Notes: generated by a model from the letters alone, not told the origin. A stretch of 19,491 nucleotides of DNA from DAISIL01 sp036822015 (GCA_036822015.1 DAISIL010000058.1:1-19491), one strand, 5' to 3'. Counted from the first letter of the stretch, positions 6,945-15,150 are shown. Translations and numbers: made by a program.

Positions 6945-8239
6945 TTTTTGAAGGCTAAATCTACTTCTGTTACGAAGGTCTTGCTGGTTTCAAGTCGGAT
7001 AAAATCCCCGTTGGCATCCGTCTGGGGTGTCTGAATCTCATCCGTGATGCACAAGGCCCTGGGGTAGGTCTCCGTGAAGGCTAACTTACGCTGAATCACG
7101 CGCCCTACTGGTGCCGGCGAAGGAGAAGCATACCAATAATCAAACTCTCGGACGGAGAACAACTGCTCTACGCCTGCCTCCGTGATTTGCCAGATATGAA
7201 AATAGACCTCTGATCCTCGGTCGATGCCCGTACCGCAGTATCCGCTGATGGCTTTACCGGTAAGTACCTCTTGATCTTTGTTTTGTAGCTTCTCCCATCG
7301 GGGCAACCAAAAGGCATCCTCGGGATAACCCTCCAGCTTCATACAAGGCGTTTGGGCAAAACCCTCCCGATCCAGATAGACGATGCCGGGAACCTGCTGC
7401 CAGGTTTTGTCAGTTTTGTAAAAGAAGCTATAAAAAAACAATATGTTCCGATAACTCACCCGAATAACGGCTTCTTTGGTCGGATCGCCGAAGAGGTTTC
7501 GGTATTCGAGGGTAGCCTGAAAGTCTTCGTTGGGCTGAAAGGTGGTATAGACATCGTCGTCGATTTCGATGGACTGTAGGTCGCTGCGGTTCAGGACGAG
7601 GTTATAGTCGGATAACTTTTTTTGTAAGGTAGCTGCATCGGTGGCCGTCTTGAGGTCTTTGAGTATTTTGGCGGGGGTGATACCTGTTGTTGGTTTTTGG
7701 AGGCGGTAGGTGGGTAGGGTAAAGTTCTGGCGATATAAGTGAAAGACGTTGCCCTCGGCTTCGGGGCGGCCCACTTTTCCGTGTGTCCCTGTGAGTTCAA
7801 AATAAAAAGACTGGTACTCGTCGAGGGCATCGGTGATGAAACTCATCGGCTGTTCCTGGTCGGTGATGATCTCTACCTTGGCATTCCAGAGGGTGGTATC
7901 GCGTGGCATACCTGCGAGCCGGATGGTATCCGGGTGGAGATTAGAGGTGTAGTAGCCCTGGTAGCGGTAACCGTTTTTTTGGATGTGCATCCGGATTTCC
8001 TCTTGTGCCGTGATGTGTCCGACATACGTAAACTCGGCTTGTGCCGGCGTGCGATAGGGCTGCTGGATGAAGTTGGGGGGCGGAAGTTGCTCCTCGAGTG
8101 CGTTGAGGAACTCGTTACCCGTCAGGTTGGCGAAGGCATCAGGGGCAGGCGCAAAAGTAAGGGTCTTTCGGGAGGGAGTGCAGGCCATCAGGGCAATCAA
8201 GAGCAAATAAAAAACAAACTTTTTGGGGAGACCGTACAT
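6941..8239 (-). CDS. Predicted lipoprotein, unknown function
   Basis: A 432-residue protein beginning with a lipoprotein signal: positive MYGLPKK, a hydrophobic stretch and the lipobox LMAC with Cys20. It is therefore expected to be acylated and placed in the inner or outer membrane, facing the periplasm or surface. The mature part is rich in polar and aromatic residues with alternating beta-type strands and no membrane segment. No recognised catalytic motif is visible. It includes FTYVGHITAQEEIRMHIQKN, YRYQGYYTSNL and several Tyr-rich stretches suggestive of a beta-rich binding or structural protein. Its stop overlaps the start of the small membrane protein gene (ATGA), so the two are probably made together and may work together. 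I do not recognise the family. Confidence 0.8.
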   Translation of the reverse strand: MYGLPKKFVFYLLLIALMACTPSRKTLTFAPAPDAFANLTGNEFLNALEEQLPPPNFIQQPYRTPAQAEFTYVGHITAQEEIRMHIQKNGYRYQGYYTSNLHPDTIRLAGMPRDTTLWNAKVEIITDQEQPMSFITDALDEYQSFYFELTGTHGKVGRPEAEGNVFHLYRQNFTLPTYRLQKPTTGITPAKILKDLKTATDAATLQKKLSDYNLVLNRSDLQSIEIDDDVYTTFQPNEDFQATLEYRNLFGDPTKEAVIRVSYRNILFFYSFFYKTDKTWQQVPGIVYLDREGFAQTPCMKLEGYPEDAFWLPRWEKLQNKDQEVLTGKAISGYCGTGIDRGSEVYFHIWQITEAGVEQLFSVREFDYWYASPSPAPVGRVIQRKLAFTETYPRALCITDEIQTPQTDANGDFIRLETSKTFVTEVDLAFKK

Positions 8240-8304
8240 AGCTTACGTGCTGTTATGTTTTTTTTGTGATAAATTTTGACGTGAAGAAGTTCAGAAATGC
8301 CTAC

Positions 8305-9105
8305 TCATTTTGAGTGGGCTTTTTTGCGTTGTCGGACGGCTTCGTACAGCAGTACGCCGGCGGCTACGGAGACGTTAAGCGATTCGATCTTGCCTAGGAG
8401 CGGGATACGCGCTTGTCCGTCAGCGATCTTCAAGATGGACGGATCAATGCCCTTCTCTTCGCTGCCCATCACGATCACGGTAGGCAAGGCTAAGTCTAGG
8501 GCTTGCTCAAAGAGCGTTGTCTTGGTCTTTTCGGTACAAGCGATGAGTTGCAAACCTGAATGTTGCAAAAACTCGGCCGTCTTTTGGAGTTGTGGGCTGC
8601 GCACGATGGGAACCAAATGCAAGGCCCCCGCCGATGTCTTGACGGCATCCTCCCCGATACGGGCGGCACTCTTACCGCCCACCACAACGGCATCTACGCC
8701 CGTACACTCGGCCGTCCGGACGATGGCCCCGAAGTTGCGGACATCCGTGATGCCATCCAGGAGTAGGATCAGGGGGGCGCGTCCCGCCCCGAAGGCTTCG
8801 GAGATCACATGATCGAGGGAGGCAAAACCAACCGATGCCAGGAAAGCAATTACGCCCTGGTGGTTCTTGCGCGTAACGCGGTTGAGCCGCTCGGTGGGGA
8901 CTTTCGAGACCGGAATGCCAGCCTCGAGGGCGCGTTCGTGGATGCTCCGCAGGAGGGCATGAGTGATGAAGTTCTGTTGGAGTAAGATTTTATCCAACTC
9001 TTTGCCGGCATCGAGGGCTTCCAGGATGGGGTGGATGCCAAAGATGAAGTCCGTCGTTTTCGTCGCGGCACTGTGATTGGGGAGATAAGGGTTGTTTTTT
9101 TTCAT
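8305..9105 (-). CDS. rlmB: 23S rRNA (guanosine-2'-O)-methyltransferase RlmB (SpoU/TrmH family)
   Basis: S-adenosylmethionine-dependent SPOUT methyltransferase of 266 residues. RlmB of E. coli 2'-O-methylates G2251 in the peptidyl-transferase P loop of 23S rRNA. The N-terminal substrate-binding domain starts at FIFGIHPILEAL (20-31). The three SpoU motifs are present: DVRNFGAIVRTAE (motif 1, about 121-133, with N124 and R130), VIVMGSEEKGID (motif 2, about 210-221) and IPLLGKIESLNVSVAAGV (motif 3, about 234-251), which form the trefoil knot that binds SAM. The N-terminal domain favours RlmB over TrmH or TrmL. The start ATG overlaps the stop of the upstream 207-aa gene (ATGA). RlmB substrate is inferred from family similarity; another SpoU guanosine target is possible. 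Confidence 0.93.
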   Translation of the reverse strand: MKKNNPYLPNHSAATKTTDFIFGIHPILEALDAGKELDKILLQQNFITHALLRSIHERALEAGIPVSKVPTERLNRVTRKNHQGVIAFLASVGFASLDHVISEAFGAGRAPLILLLDGITDVRNFGAIVRTAECTGVDAVVVGGKSAARIGEDAVKTSAGALHLVPIVRSPQLQKTAEFLQHSGLQLIACTEKTKTTLFEQALDLALPTVIVMGSEEKGIDPSILKIADGQARIPLLGKIESLNVSVAAGVLLYEAVRQRKKAHSK

Positions 9106-9725
9106 CGGTATTGCGTTTGCTGCTCAATTTCGTTGTAATAACGCAAAACCATGACAATATCCCCAATTTGACGCAACCGAATCCGATGATCGCGGATGTA
9201 TGCGTCAATTTCGTTTTGGTGGGCCGGCAGGAGATCGACAAGCTCGCGGCGGGTATTGGGTACGGGCTGAATCACGAGTCCGGGCAACAACAAAAAAAGC
9301 TGATCGTGAAGTTCCGAAACTGTGTTGATGCCCATTGCCCCCCAGCCAAAGCTGTTCATGTAGCGGACAACGAGTTTTTCGCGGTTTAGGAGAGAAATTG
9401 CTCCATTGAAGAGCAACTCAAAAAAGATGGGTTTTTCCTCAAAAACCAGTGCATAAAAGTGCCGTACCTGCTCCCTATGTTCGTCGTAAAACTGGAAATA
9501 CTCAACATCGGTGGGATTAAAGTTGCGGATCAGGTTTTCACCCTTAAACTGGATGAGGTTTTCCTGGAGGCTGTAGCGTAGTTGTCCGCTGTGCTTGTAT
9601 CCATCTTTGAGTTCTACCCTTCCTTCGTGCCAATGCTCTTCCGCAAAATATTGCGCCCACAACCGGTGTGGGAGCAGCGTACTTACACTTACCAAAAAAA
9701 TCACTACCAATACTTGTCTCTTCAT
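9102..9725 (-). CDS. Secreted hypothetical protein, 207 aa
   Basis: Residues 1-24 form a typical signal peptide (MKRQVLVVIFLVSVSTLL..., Ala at about 24 before Gln), so the protein is exported to the periplasm or beyond. The mature part shows a beta-rich first half (GRVELKDGYKHSGQLRYSLQ, then ENLIQFKGENLIRNFNPTDVEYFQFYD) and a more helical C-terminal half (ELHDQLFLLLPGLVI, NEIDAYIRDHRIRLRQIGDIV). The segment GQLRYSLQENLIQFK...FNPTDVEYFQF recalls small Bacteroidota proteins in which a surface strand-turn motif reads out a value at a defined position, but I recognise no named family. It starts 12 bases after the MORN-repeat gene stop and overlaps the rlmB start by ATGA, so all three genes appear co-transcribed. 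Function is unknown. Confidence 0.78.
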   Translation of the reverse strand: MKRQVLVVIFLVSVSTLLPHRLWAQYFAEEHWHEGRVELKDGYKHSGQLRYSLQENLIQFKGENLIRNFNPTDVEYFQFYDEHREQVRHFYALVFEEKPIFFELLFNGAISLLNREKLVVRYMNSFGWGAMGINTVSELHDQLFLLLPGLVIQPVPNTRRELVDLLPAHQNEIDAYIRDHRIRLRQIGDIVMVLRYYNEIEQQTQYR

Positions 9726-9737
9726 CTATCTGGAGGT

Positions 9738-11264
9738 TCATAATTTCTGTCGCAAAAAGCCATCCATCCATACCCCGTACTCTTTGTGATCCTTGTAAAA
9801 CATCGTCCCGAATCCGTTGGGCTGCCCAAACTTCCAGTCGCCTTCGTAGCGATCTCCATTGGGGTAGTACATCGTGCCTTTTCCGTGGCGGCGGTTGTTT
9901 TGCCAGGTACCGATGTACTTTCCTTCGTCGGCGTATTTCATGATGCCCGTCCCTGACCGCTGGTTGTTTTGCCACTGTCCATCATAAAAACTCTGATCCG
10001 ACCACACATAAATTCCCTGCCCTTCGCGGAAGTTATCCTTGAAGTCGCCCTTATAGACCCCGCCTTTTTTGTAGTAGTACGTACCTTTGCCGTTGAACTT
10101 ACCCTCTTTGAAGCTGCCAATGTACCTACCCGACTCGCTCAGGGCTTCTCCAAAGCCGTTTTGGCAGTTACCGCTCATACATCTACCCACCAGGTCATCA
10201 AAAATTGCGTCGGCGATTTTTACTTCGATGTCGTGCAGTCTTTGGTCGCGGTCAAACTCTAGGCGGAAGGCATAGGGTGGTTTTTCGTAGTACCAAATCT
10301 GACGGCCGCGCACTTTCTTCTCGAGGGTAGGCGGCCCCAGGGCATAGGCGACAAACCGCTGGTCTTTGGCCGAAGACAAGCGAGACATCAGGTCATCGGC
10401 GAAGTCTTTGAGGCGGTTGCTATGGATGTCCATTTTGTAGAGGTAGCCGTAGTCATTGAAATAGAGCTTGATGTTGCCCCGATCCAGGATTTGTTTGAAG
10501 TAGTCGTAAGCCAACTGGATTTCTTGTACGCTGTCGGGGTAGGCTTTCCGGAGTTGGTCAAAGATGTGATTGCTTTGGTGCTTGCCGAGCAGGTCGTATA
10601 GCTCGTGGGCTTTGAAGAAGTTGGGGCCCATGTAGTTGCCTTTGTCCCAGACCCCTTCTTTGGTATTGCCGTCGGCAAAGCGCATCTTGCCGTTGCCGTG
10701 CTGCTTGCCATCGCGCCAGTCGCCTTCGTAGCGGTTGCCGGCCAGGTCTTGATAGATCCCTTCACCGTCCTGGCAGTTGCCCGATTGGCAGGACTTGTAG
10801 CGGATAAGGACTTTTTCGAGGACAGCTTGCATCCTTGATCCATCAAAGAACAGTACCAGGTTTGCCGATAAGTGATTGTATTCAAGGATATTGGAATACT
10901 CACGATAGGGCAGATGTCCAACTTGTGCCATCACGGCAGATTTGCTTTGCCCGAAGCGAAGCCCAAGGGGAAGTTGTCCTGTGTAGGCAGTAAAAGATTT
11001 TTCGTTGCTGTAAAGCATGATCTTATCCAGCCACTGCTTTCTAAAAAAACCTAAGCGTATGCCTCTTTCGGGAAAGGTCAGACTATGTTCGTTACTCAAC
11101 TGCCGATCTGGAAGCCCTAGTTGCTGTACCCACATCTTGAGGGCCGCTTCCTGTCGGGCCAAACCAATGTAGTCCATCAGAGAGGCGGATGGGTTGGGCT
11201 GCCCCTCGAGTGCGTAGGTACACAGGGTTATCCATAAGCAAAGAAGGTGTATCCGATAGTTCAT
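9738..11264 (-). CDS. Secreted MORN-repeat protein with two similar modules
   Basis: 508 residues with an N-terminal signal peptide (hydrophobic LLCLWITLCTYAL, cut near residue 21). Two globular regions, about 95-155 and 290-357, are each followed by a short Cys-Gly segment (CQSGNCQDGEG at 159-169 and CMSGNCQNGFGEA at 362-374) and then by MORN repeats. One clear MORN repeat sits at about 178-200 (RYEGDWRDGKQHGNGKMRF) and five consecutive 23-residue repeats at 380-494, each of the form YxGxWxxxxxxGxGxxxY. MORN repeats form beta-hairpin ribbons used in structural contacts or membrane association; in Bacteroidota they are common in secreted proteins of unknown role. Between the modules (about 220-285) is a helical and beta linker. 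It probably heads a transcript with the 207-aa gene and rlmB. Repeat structure is seen directly; function is unknown. Confidence 0.88.
   Translation of the reverse strand: MNYRIHLLCLWITLCTYALEGQPNPSASLMDYIGLARQEAALKMWVQQLGLPDRQLSNEHSLTFPERGIRLGFFRKQWLDKIMLYSNEKSFTAYTGQLPLGLRFGQSKSAVMAQVGHLPYREYSNILEYNHLSANLVLFFDGSRMQAVLEKVLIRYKSCQSGNCQDGEGIYQDLAGNRYEGDWRDGKQHGNGKMRFADGNTKEGVWDKGNYMGPNFFKAHELYDLLGKHQSNHIFDQLRKAYPDSVQEIQLAYDYFKQILDRGNIKLYFNDYGYLYKMDIHSNRLKDFADDLMSRLSSAKDQRFVAYALGPPTLEKKVRGRQIWYYEKPPYAFRLEFDRDQRLHDIEVKIADAIFDDLVGRCMSGNCQNGFGEALSESGRYIGSFKEGKFNGKGTYYYKKGGVYKGDFKDNFREGQGIYVWSDQSFYDGQWQNNQRSGTGIMKYADEGKYIGTWQNNRRHGKGTMYYPNGDRYEGDWKFGQPNGFGTMFYKDHKEYGVWMDGFLRQKL
9783..10127 (-). repeat. 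Five in-frame 69-bp MORN-coding repeats
   Basis: Codons for residues 380-494 of the MORN protein are five tandem units of 23 codons (69 bp). The units begin at YIGSFK, VYKGDF, FYDGQW, KYIGTW and RYEGDW and share GxGxxxY in the second half. The DNA identity between units is only moderate, so this is mainly a protein-level repeat rather than a recent DNA duplication. Confidence 0.85.
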
Positions 11265-11381
11265 TGGCCGAATCTGAATCTTTGTAGCTTAACAAGTTTG
11301 CATAAGTGGGCAGCGATAGGAGAGATAAAGATCATTCGTTGTTCATCTATTTAAACGAGGATCGCACTCGAGATGTTCGGA

Positions 11382-12866
11382 TTACTCAATGACCCTAAAA
11401 AAGCGGGTTTGCTCATCCGTATTGCCCCGGCTATCTCGGGCGCGAATGGTGAGTTGGTAGGACGTTCCGGCAGGCGTATCTCGGGGGATCGTGAAGAGGT
11501 CGCTGGTCAGGCGTGCGTCTTCCAGATCAAAAACAGCAGTATTGCCCAGATCGCTTTCGTTGAGGAGCAGCACCTGTGTTCCTCCCCACACAAAGGCGAT
11601 CTCGGAGAGCTGGCGGTCGTCCGTGATCTTGCCCCGCAAATTGACCCGCTCCCGTTCTCGGATCTGGTAGGGGCGTGCTGCTGTGCCTTGAGTAGTATCG
11701 CTCTCTTGTAAACGATTGTTAATCAACACTTCCGTAATCGTGATGCGCGGGGCAGCGTCGTTGCGTACATTGATGACTAAGCCTTGTGGCTCCGAAAGGT
11801 TTCCGCTCATATCGCGTGCCAGCAACACCACCTCATAGCGATCCCCGAAGCGGGCCACCTCGGGTAAGGGCAAGACCAAAGGCCCGTTATTGATCGCCTC
11901 CAGATCATCCAGGTTAAGGGCAAAGGCATCGTCGAGTAATAGGTTGTAAAGGGTATCGCGGGTACTGCCGATGGGATTAAAGAAGACCCAGAGGCGGTCT
12001 AGCCCGAGGTCGTCCGAGACGAGTAAGTCCGTGATGGTCAGTACGCCACCTTCGATGACATTCACCTCACGGCTCAAAGAATCAAAGGCAGGGCTGGTGG
12101 ATAAGTTTTCGATTAAGGGGGCTACATCATCACAAAAAACCAACAAGGGGATCGTCCGTCGGATGGTGTTGTTGTCGGTATCGGTCGCCTCAATGAGCAG
12201 GTCAAGGGTTTGTCCGTTGGGGATATTGGAGGGGATGCGGATACCATCAGCGAAGACCTCTTGCAGGCGTACCTCCTCTTGTGCTGGGGTAACCAGGCGT
12301 GTGATACCAGGCAGATCGCCGAGTTGGGCCCGCACCCGAGCGATGCCGATGTTATCCCGAATGACTCCTTCGAGTTGGAGGAGGGTTTGGCGACAGACCA
12401 CCGTCCGTCCGTCCACGATCAGGAAGGGATCATCGGCAGGTTCCAGCAAACGAATCGGCTCGATCTCCTGCGGCCCCCGAATATCTCCACGCACGACAAA
12501 ACGCCCCCGCAAAAAACTTTCATTACCGCCCGCATCCACGACTACCACGCTCACCTCATACGTCCCCGGCACGGCATCTAATGGAATTTTTGCTTTGTAC
12601 TCCAGCTCAAAACGCCGTCCCTGCAAGTGGAGGCTGTCACTGATCTGCCAGGGCGACTCGCGCTCGCCTGCAATCTGGGCAATCTCGATGAAAGCCCGCG
12701 TTAGGTTAAAGTTATCCGTCAGGATGGCCCGTACCCGTAATGTGTCTTCCAAAGCGTACTGATCGCCTACGTCCAAATCGTTGATATTGGGGTTGAAGGC
12801 ATCTTCAATGGGGATACAAGCCCCTAACAAACAAAGAAAACAGCACAGATAAAGGGGGCGGCGCAT
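11382..12866 (-). CDS. Predicted lipoprotein with repeated Ig-like domains
   Basis: From the ATG at 12866 it has 494 residues; a TTG two codons upstream (12872) is a weaker alternative. The N-terminus has a lipobox LLGAC with Cys17, so it should be a lipid-anchored envelope protein. The rest consists of repeated beta-rich units. These share phrases such as DLDVGDQYALEDTLRVRAIL, PLDAVPGTYEVSVVVVDAGGNES, NGQTLDLLIEATDTDNNTI, GDRYEVVLLARDMSGN and AGTSYQLTIRARDSRGNTDE. Each ends in a (V/I)xARDxxGN-like strand. This pattern is typical of Ig-like/cadherin-like or DUF4625-type lipoproteins of Bacteroidota. At least four copies are visible. It lies 117 bases upstream of the MORN gene in the same orientation and may or may not share its transcript. 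Ligand and role are unknown; surface attachment or structural function is a guess. Confidence 0.82.
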   Translation of the reverse strand: MRRPLYLCCFLCLLGACIPIEDAFNPNINDLDVGDQYALEDTLRVRAILTDNFNLTRAFIEIAQIAGERESPWQISDSLHLQGRRFELEYKAKIPLDAVPGTYEVSVVVVDAGGNESFLRGRFVVRGDIRGPQEIEPIRLLEPADDPFLIVDGRTVVCRQTLLQLEGVIRDNIGIARVRAQLGDLPGITRLVTPAQEEVRLQEVFADGIRIPSNIPNGQTLDLLIEATDTDNNTIRRTIPLLVFCDDVAPLIENLSTSPAFDSLSREVNVIEGGVLTITDLLVSDDLGLDRLWVFFNPIGSTRDTLYNLLLDDAFALNLDDLEAINNGPLVLPLPEVARFGDRYEVVLLARDMSGNLSEPQGLVINVRNDAAPRITITEVLINNRLQESDTTQGTAARPYQIRERERVNLRGKITDDRQLSEIAFVWGGTQVLLLNESDLGNTAVFDLEDARLTSDLFTIPRDTPAGTSYQLTIRARDSRGNTDEQTRFFRVIE

Positions 12867-12997
12867 GGGCAAAGCAAAGTTGCGTTTTGTTAAAGTGTAA
12901 TATTACGAAAAAACGGAAAAACGCCCAAAGTTCGTATCGCAAGCCAGGCATTTTACTTATATTTGCCTAACTACATCACCCTAATCAAAAACAAACT
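12867..12997. other. Divergent intergenic region between lipoprotein and mdh
   Basis: 131 bases separating the minus-strand Ig-like lipoprotein from plus-strand mdh. It holds the -7 element for mdh described separately and AT-rich runs on both sides. On the minus strand, TTTG near 12927-12930 followed about 20 bases later by TAATATTA (12899-12906) could be a weak promoter for the lipoprotein. No small gene is visible. Confidence 0.5.
12958..12965 (+). promoter_or_regulatory. -7 promoter element of mdh
   Basis: The plus strand reads TATATTTG, a full match to the Bacteroidota consensus TAnnTTTG, with the mdh ATG about 32 bases further on. That predicts a leader of roughly 25 bases. No classical TTTG -33 box is present at standard spacing. 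Confidence 0.6.
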
Positions 12998-13939
12998 ATG
13001 TCAAAAGTAACTGTTGTCGGTGCCGGAAACGTGGGTGCCACTTGTGCCGATGTGCTGGCTTATCGTGAGGTCGCGAATGAAGTCGTTTTAGTGGACATCA
13101 AAGAAGGCACGGCCGAAGGCAAAGCCCTGGATATTTGGCAGAAAGCCCCTATTGATCTCTACGATACCCGCACGACGGGTTCTACCAACGATTACAGCAA
13201 GACCGCCAACTCCGATGTGGTCGTGATTACCTCGGGCGTACCCCGCAAGCCCGGCATGACCCGTGATGACTTGATCGCCACCAACGCCAAGATCGTCAAG
13301 ATGGTTACCGAAAACGTCGTGGCCCACTCCCCCGAAGCCATCATCATCGTCGTAGCCAACCCCCTCGACGTAATGACCTATGCCGCACACATCGCCTCTG
13401 GCCTGCCCCGCACCAAAGTTATGGGCATGGCTGGCATCCTGGATACGGCCCGCTACCGCGCCTTTCTGGCCGAAGCCCTCAACGTCTCTCCCAAAGACAT
13501 CCAGGCACTCCTGATGGGCGGACACGGCGATACGATGGTTCCCCTTCCGCGCTACACCACCGTAGGCGGCATCCCCGTAACGGAACTGATCGACGAAGAA
13601 ACACTCAACGCCATCGTTGATCGCACCAAATCCGGCGGCGGCGAACTCGTCAAGCTCATGGGAACCTCTGCCTGGTATGCCCCTGGCTCTGCTGCCGCAC
13701 AAATGACAGAGGCCATCCTGAAAGACCAACGCCGCGTTTTCCCCGTCTGTGTCAAACTCGAAGGTGAGTATGGCATCCATGGCACTTACCTCGGTGCGCC
13801 CGTTATCCTGGGCAAAAACGGCATCGAAAAAGTCATCGAAGTAAAACTCAACGACGACGAAAAGGCCCTCCTCGAAACCTCACGCGGACACGTACAGGCC
13901 GTGATGGATGTCTTCGACAAGATGATGAAAGAAGCCTAA
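12998..13939 (+). CDS. mdh: Malate dehydrogenase (LDH-like type)
   Basis: TCA-cycle enzyme, 313 residues, that oxidises malate to oxaloacetate with NAD+ in the cytoplasm. The Rossmann motif VTVVGAGNVGAT lies at 4-15, with Asp33 (LVDIKEG) marking NAD+ rather than NADP+ use. The substrate-specificity loop reads PRKPGMTRDDL with Arg83 and Arg89. Arg at the first position selects malate/oxaloacetate over lactate/pyruvate, where Gln is found. Asn121 (VANPLD), Arg152 (LDTARYR) and catalytic His176 (MGGHGDTM) are all present. Length and motifs fit the LDH-like tetrameric MDH found in Bacteroidota and Alphaproteobacteria. A strong -7 element lies before it and a hairpin terminator directly after it, so it is probably a single-gene transcript. 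The GC-rich third codon positions create a long antisense open frame that is not a gene. Confidence 0.97.
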   Translation: MSKVTVVGAGNVGATCADVLAYREVANEVVLVDIKEGTAEGKALDIWQKAPIDLYDTRTTGSTNDYSKTANSDVVVITSGVPRKPGMTRDDLIATNAKIVKMVTENVVAHSPEAIIIVVANPLDVMTYAAHIASGLPRTKVMGMAGILDTARYRAFLAEALNVSPKDIQALLMGGHGDTMVPLPRYTTVGGIPVTELIDEETLNAIVDRTKSGGGELVKLMGTSAWYAPGSAAAQMTEAILKDQRRVFPVCVKLEGEYGIHGTYLGAPVILGKNGIEKVIEVKLNDDEKALLETSRGHVQAVMDVFDKMMKEA

Positions 13940-13960
13940 GAGATATTTGTCATCAGAAAC

Positions 13961-14001
13961 AAAAAAAACCACAAGGTCTTAAAGACTTTGTGGTTTTTTT
14001 T
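13961..14001. terminator. Bidirectional hairpin terminator between mdh and glucosaminidase gene
   Basis: Arms ACCACAAGGTC (13969-13979) and GACTTTGTGGT (13984-13994) pair across a short loop with one G-U. An A-run comes before the hairpin and a T-run after it, so both strands would have a U-tract after the stem. It sits between the convergent stops of mdh and the glucosaminidase gene and should end both transcripts. Confidence 0.85.
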
Positions 14002-14017
14002 GTGTGGACAGTCAGGA

Positions 14018-15031
14018 TCAATAATCGAGCAAGTGCAACTGATAGCGTCGGATGATCTTCTTGAGCAGTTGGCCATAAATGGGAGAGGTAGCATAACCTA
14101 CCCCGCCGTATTTGGTCGAGCCGATGGCATCGGCCCAGGCGGCGTAGTCTTTGCCCTTCGCAAAGAGGGGAGCATAGCGTTTGTTTTGGTGCAAAAACTC
14201 GGAGTGGGCCCGAAACGACTCCCAGGGCGACTGATACGCCGTGAAGTGATCCCTGACGGTGCATTTGTAGAGTACCCGCCCATCAAGTTTGATTTTTTTG
14301 CTGGAAATGACCTTATCTCGGTTGTATGCCAACTCTTGAGGTGTGTAGTACTCCGTGGTTACCATCGTTCCGCTGCGCTTCTTTTTATCCTTGATACCGA
14401 AGTAGTTATTATTGACGACACGCCGTCCATAGGCGGTTTCGAGGGCGGCTTGGGCGAGCTTAATTGAGGCCGGCACATGAAACTTGACCTGTTCCATCAG
14501 GGAGGTCTCGAGCATACGCAAGGAGGTCGTATCGGTAAAAAACTGATATACGTGTGGCTCAATGGTGATATTGGAAAGGACGATTTCTTTGAAGAGCGTC
14601 CCGATGCGGTGATTGAGTTCGAGGAGCTGGTGGTTGGAGAGTTGATCGAGACGGGAGGCTTTTTGCTCCAGAAGGTAGCGCGTTACCAGGAGTTGTTTGC
14701 GCACCAGGAAACGCTCTTCGAGCTTCTCCGAGAGGTCGGCTTCATCTTCAAACTTGTTGAAGTAAGCAATGGCATAACCCAGGGCATCGTCGCCAAACTT
14801 TTCAGGATCCAGGGAAGCCCCCGACAGCTGATAGTAGTTATTGACCTGGCTGCCAATGGTGGGTTGAAAGATTTGAAACAAAATCGTGATGGCCATAATA
14901 CCGATCACGAAGACCAGCATCCGGTCATTGATGACAAACAAAAAGGTATAAATCGTATCGCCGACTCGAAGACTGAACTGAAAGCGGCGTGGTGCCTCGG
15001 GGCCCCAAAAGAGTTTGATAGCAGGTATCAT
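14018..15031 (-). CDS. Membrane-anchored glucosaminidase (GH73/LYZ2-like cell-wall hydrolase)
   Basis: 337 residues. A single membrane segment (about 38-54, VLVFVIGIMAITILFQIF) separates a short N-terminal cytoplasmic part of about 37 residues from a periplasmic helical region (about 75-180). The C-terminal domain, about 180-330, is a beta-N-acetylglucosaminidase fold: PASIKLAQAALETAYGRR contains the expected catalytic Glu198, and NNNYFGIK follows as in FlgJ/AcmA-type GH73 enzymes. The predicted role is cutting the glycan strand of peptidoglycan during growth or division. The membrane anchor suggests action at the inner membrane side of the wall. Upstream, TACCTTTT (minus strand, 15061-15068) is a near-match to a -7 element. 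The gene converges with mdh, separated by a bidirectional hairpin. Exact glycosidic activity is inferred from family resemblance. Confidence 0.88.
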   Translation of the reverse strand: MIPAIKLFWGPEAPRRFQFSLRVGDTIYTFLFVINDRMLVFVIGIMAITILFQIFQPTIGSQVNNYYQLSGASLDPEKFGDDALGYAIAYFNKFEDEADLSEKLEERFLVRKQLLVTRYLLEQKASRLDQLSNHQLLELNHRIGTLFKEIVLSNITIEPHVYQFFTDTTSLRMLETSLMEQVKFHVPASIKLAQAALETAYGRRVVNNNYFGIKDKKKRSGTMVTTEYYTPQELAYNRDKVISSKKIKLDGRVLYKCTVRDHFTAYQSPWESFRAHSEFLHQNKRYAPLFAKGKDYAAWADAIGSTKYGGVGYATSPIYGQLLKKIIRRYQLHLLDY

Positions 15032-15150
15032 GGTGGTATGCTTGATTTGATCGTGAAGAAAAAAGGTAGTGGTTCGTCTTCAAGGATAAAATCTAAGGTT
15101 ATCGTTCGCCGGCAAGCGACGAACAAGACCTGCCAACAAACACCAAAATA

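Noticed and set aside
13088..13780. Minus-strand open frame of 230 codons opposite mdh
   Set aside because: Gly/Val/Asp-rich shadow of mdh with no motif, created by the third-position bias.
15032..15150. Partial inverted repeat around TCGTTCGCCGGCAAGCGACGA
   Set aside because: The stem needs a bulge and has no T-tract, so neither a terminator nor an operator is supported.
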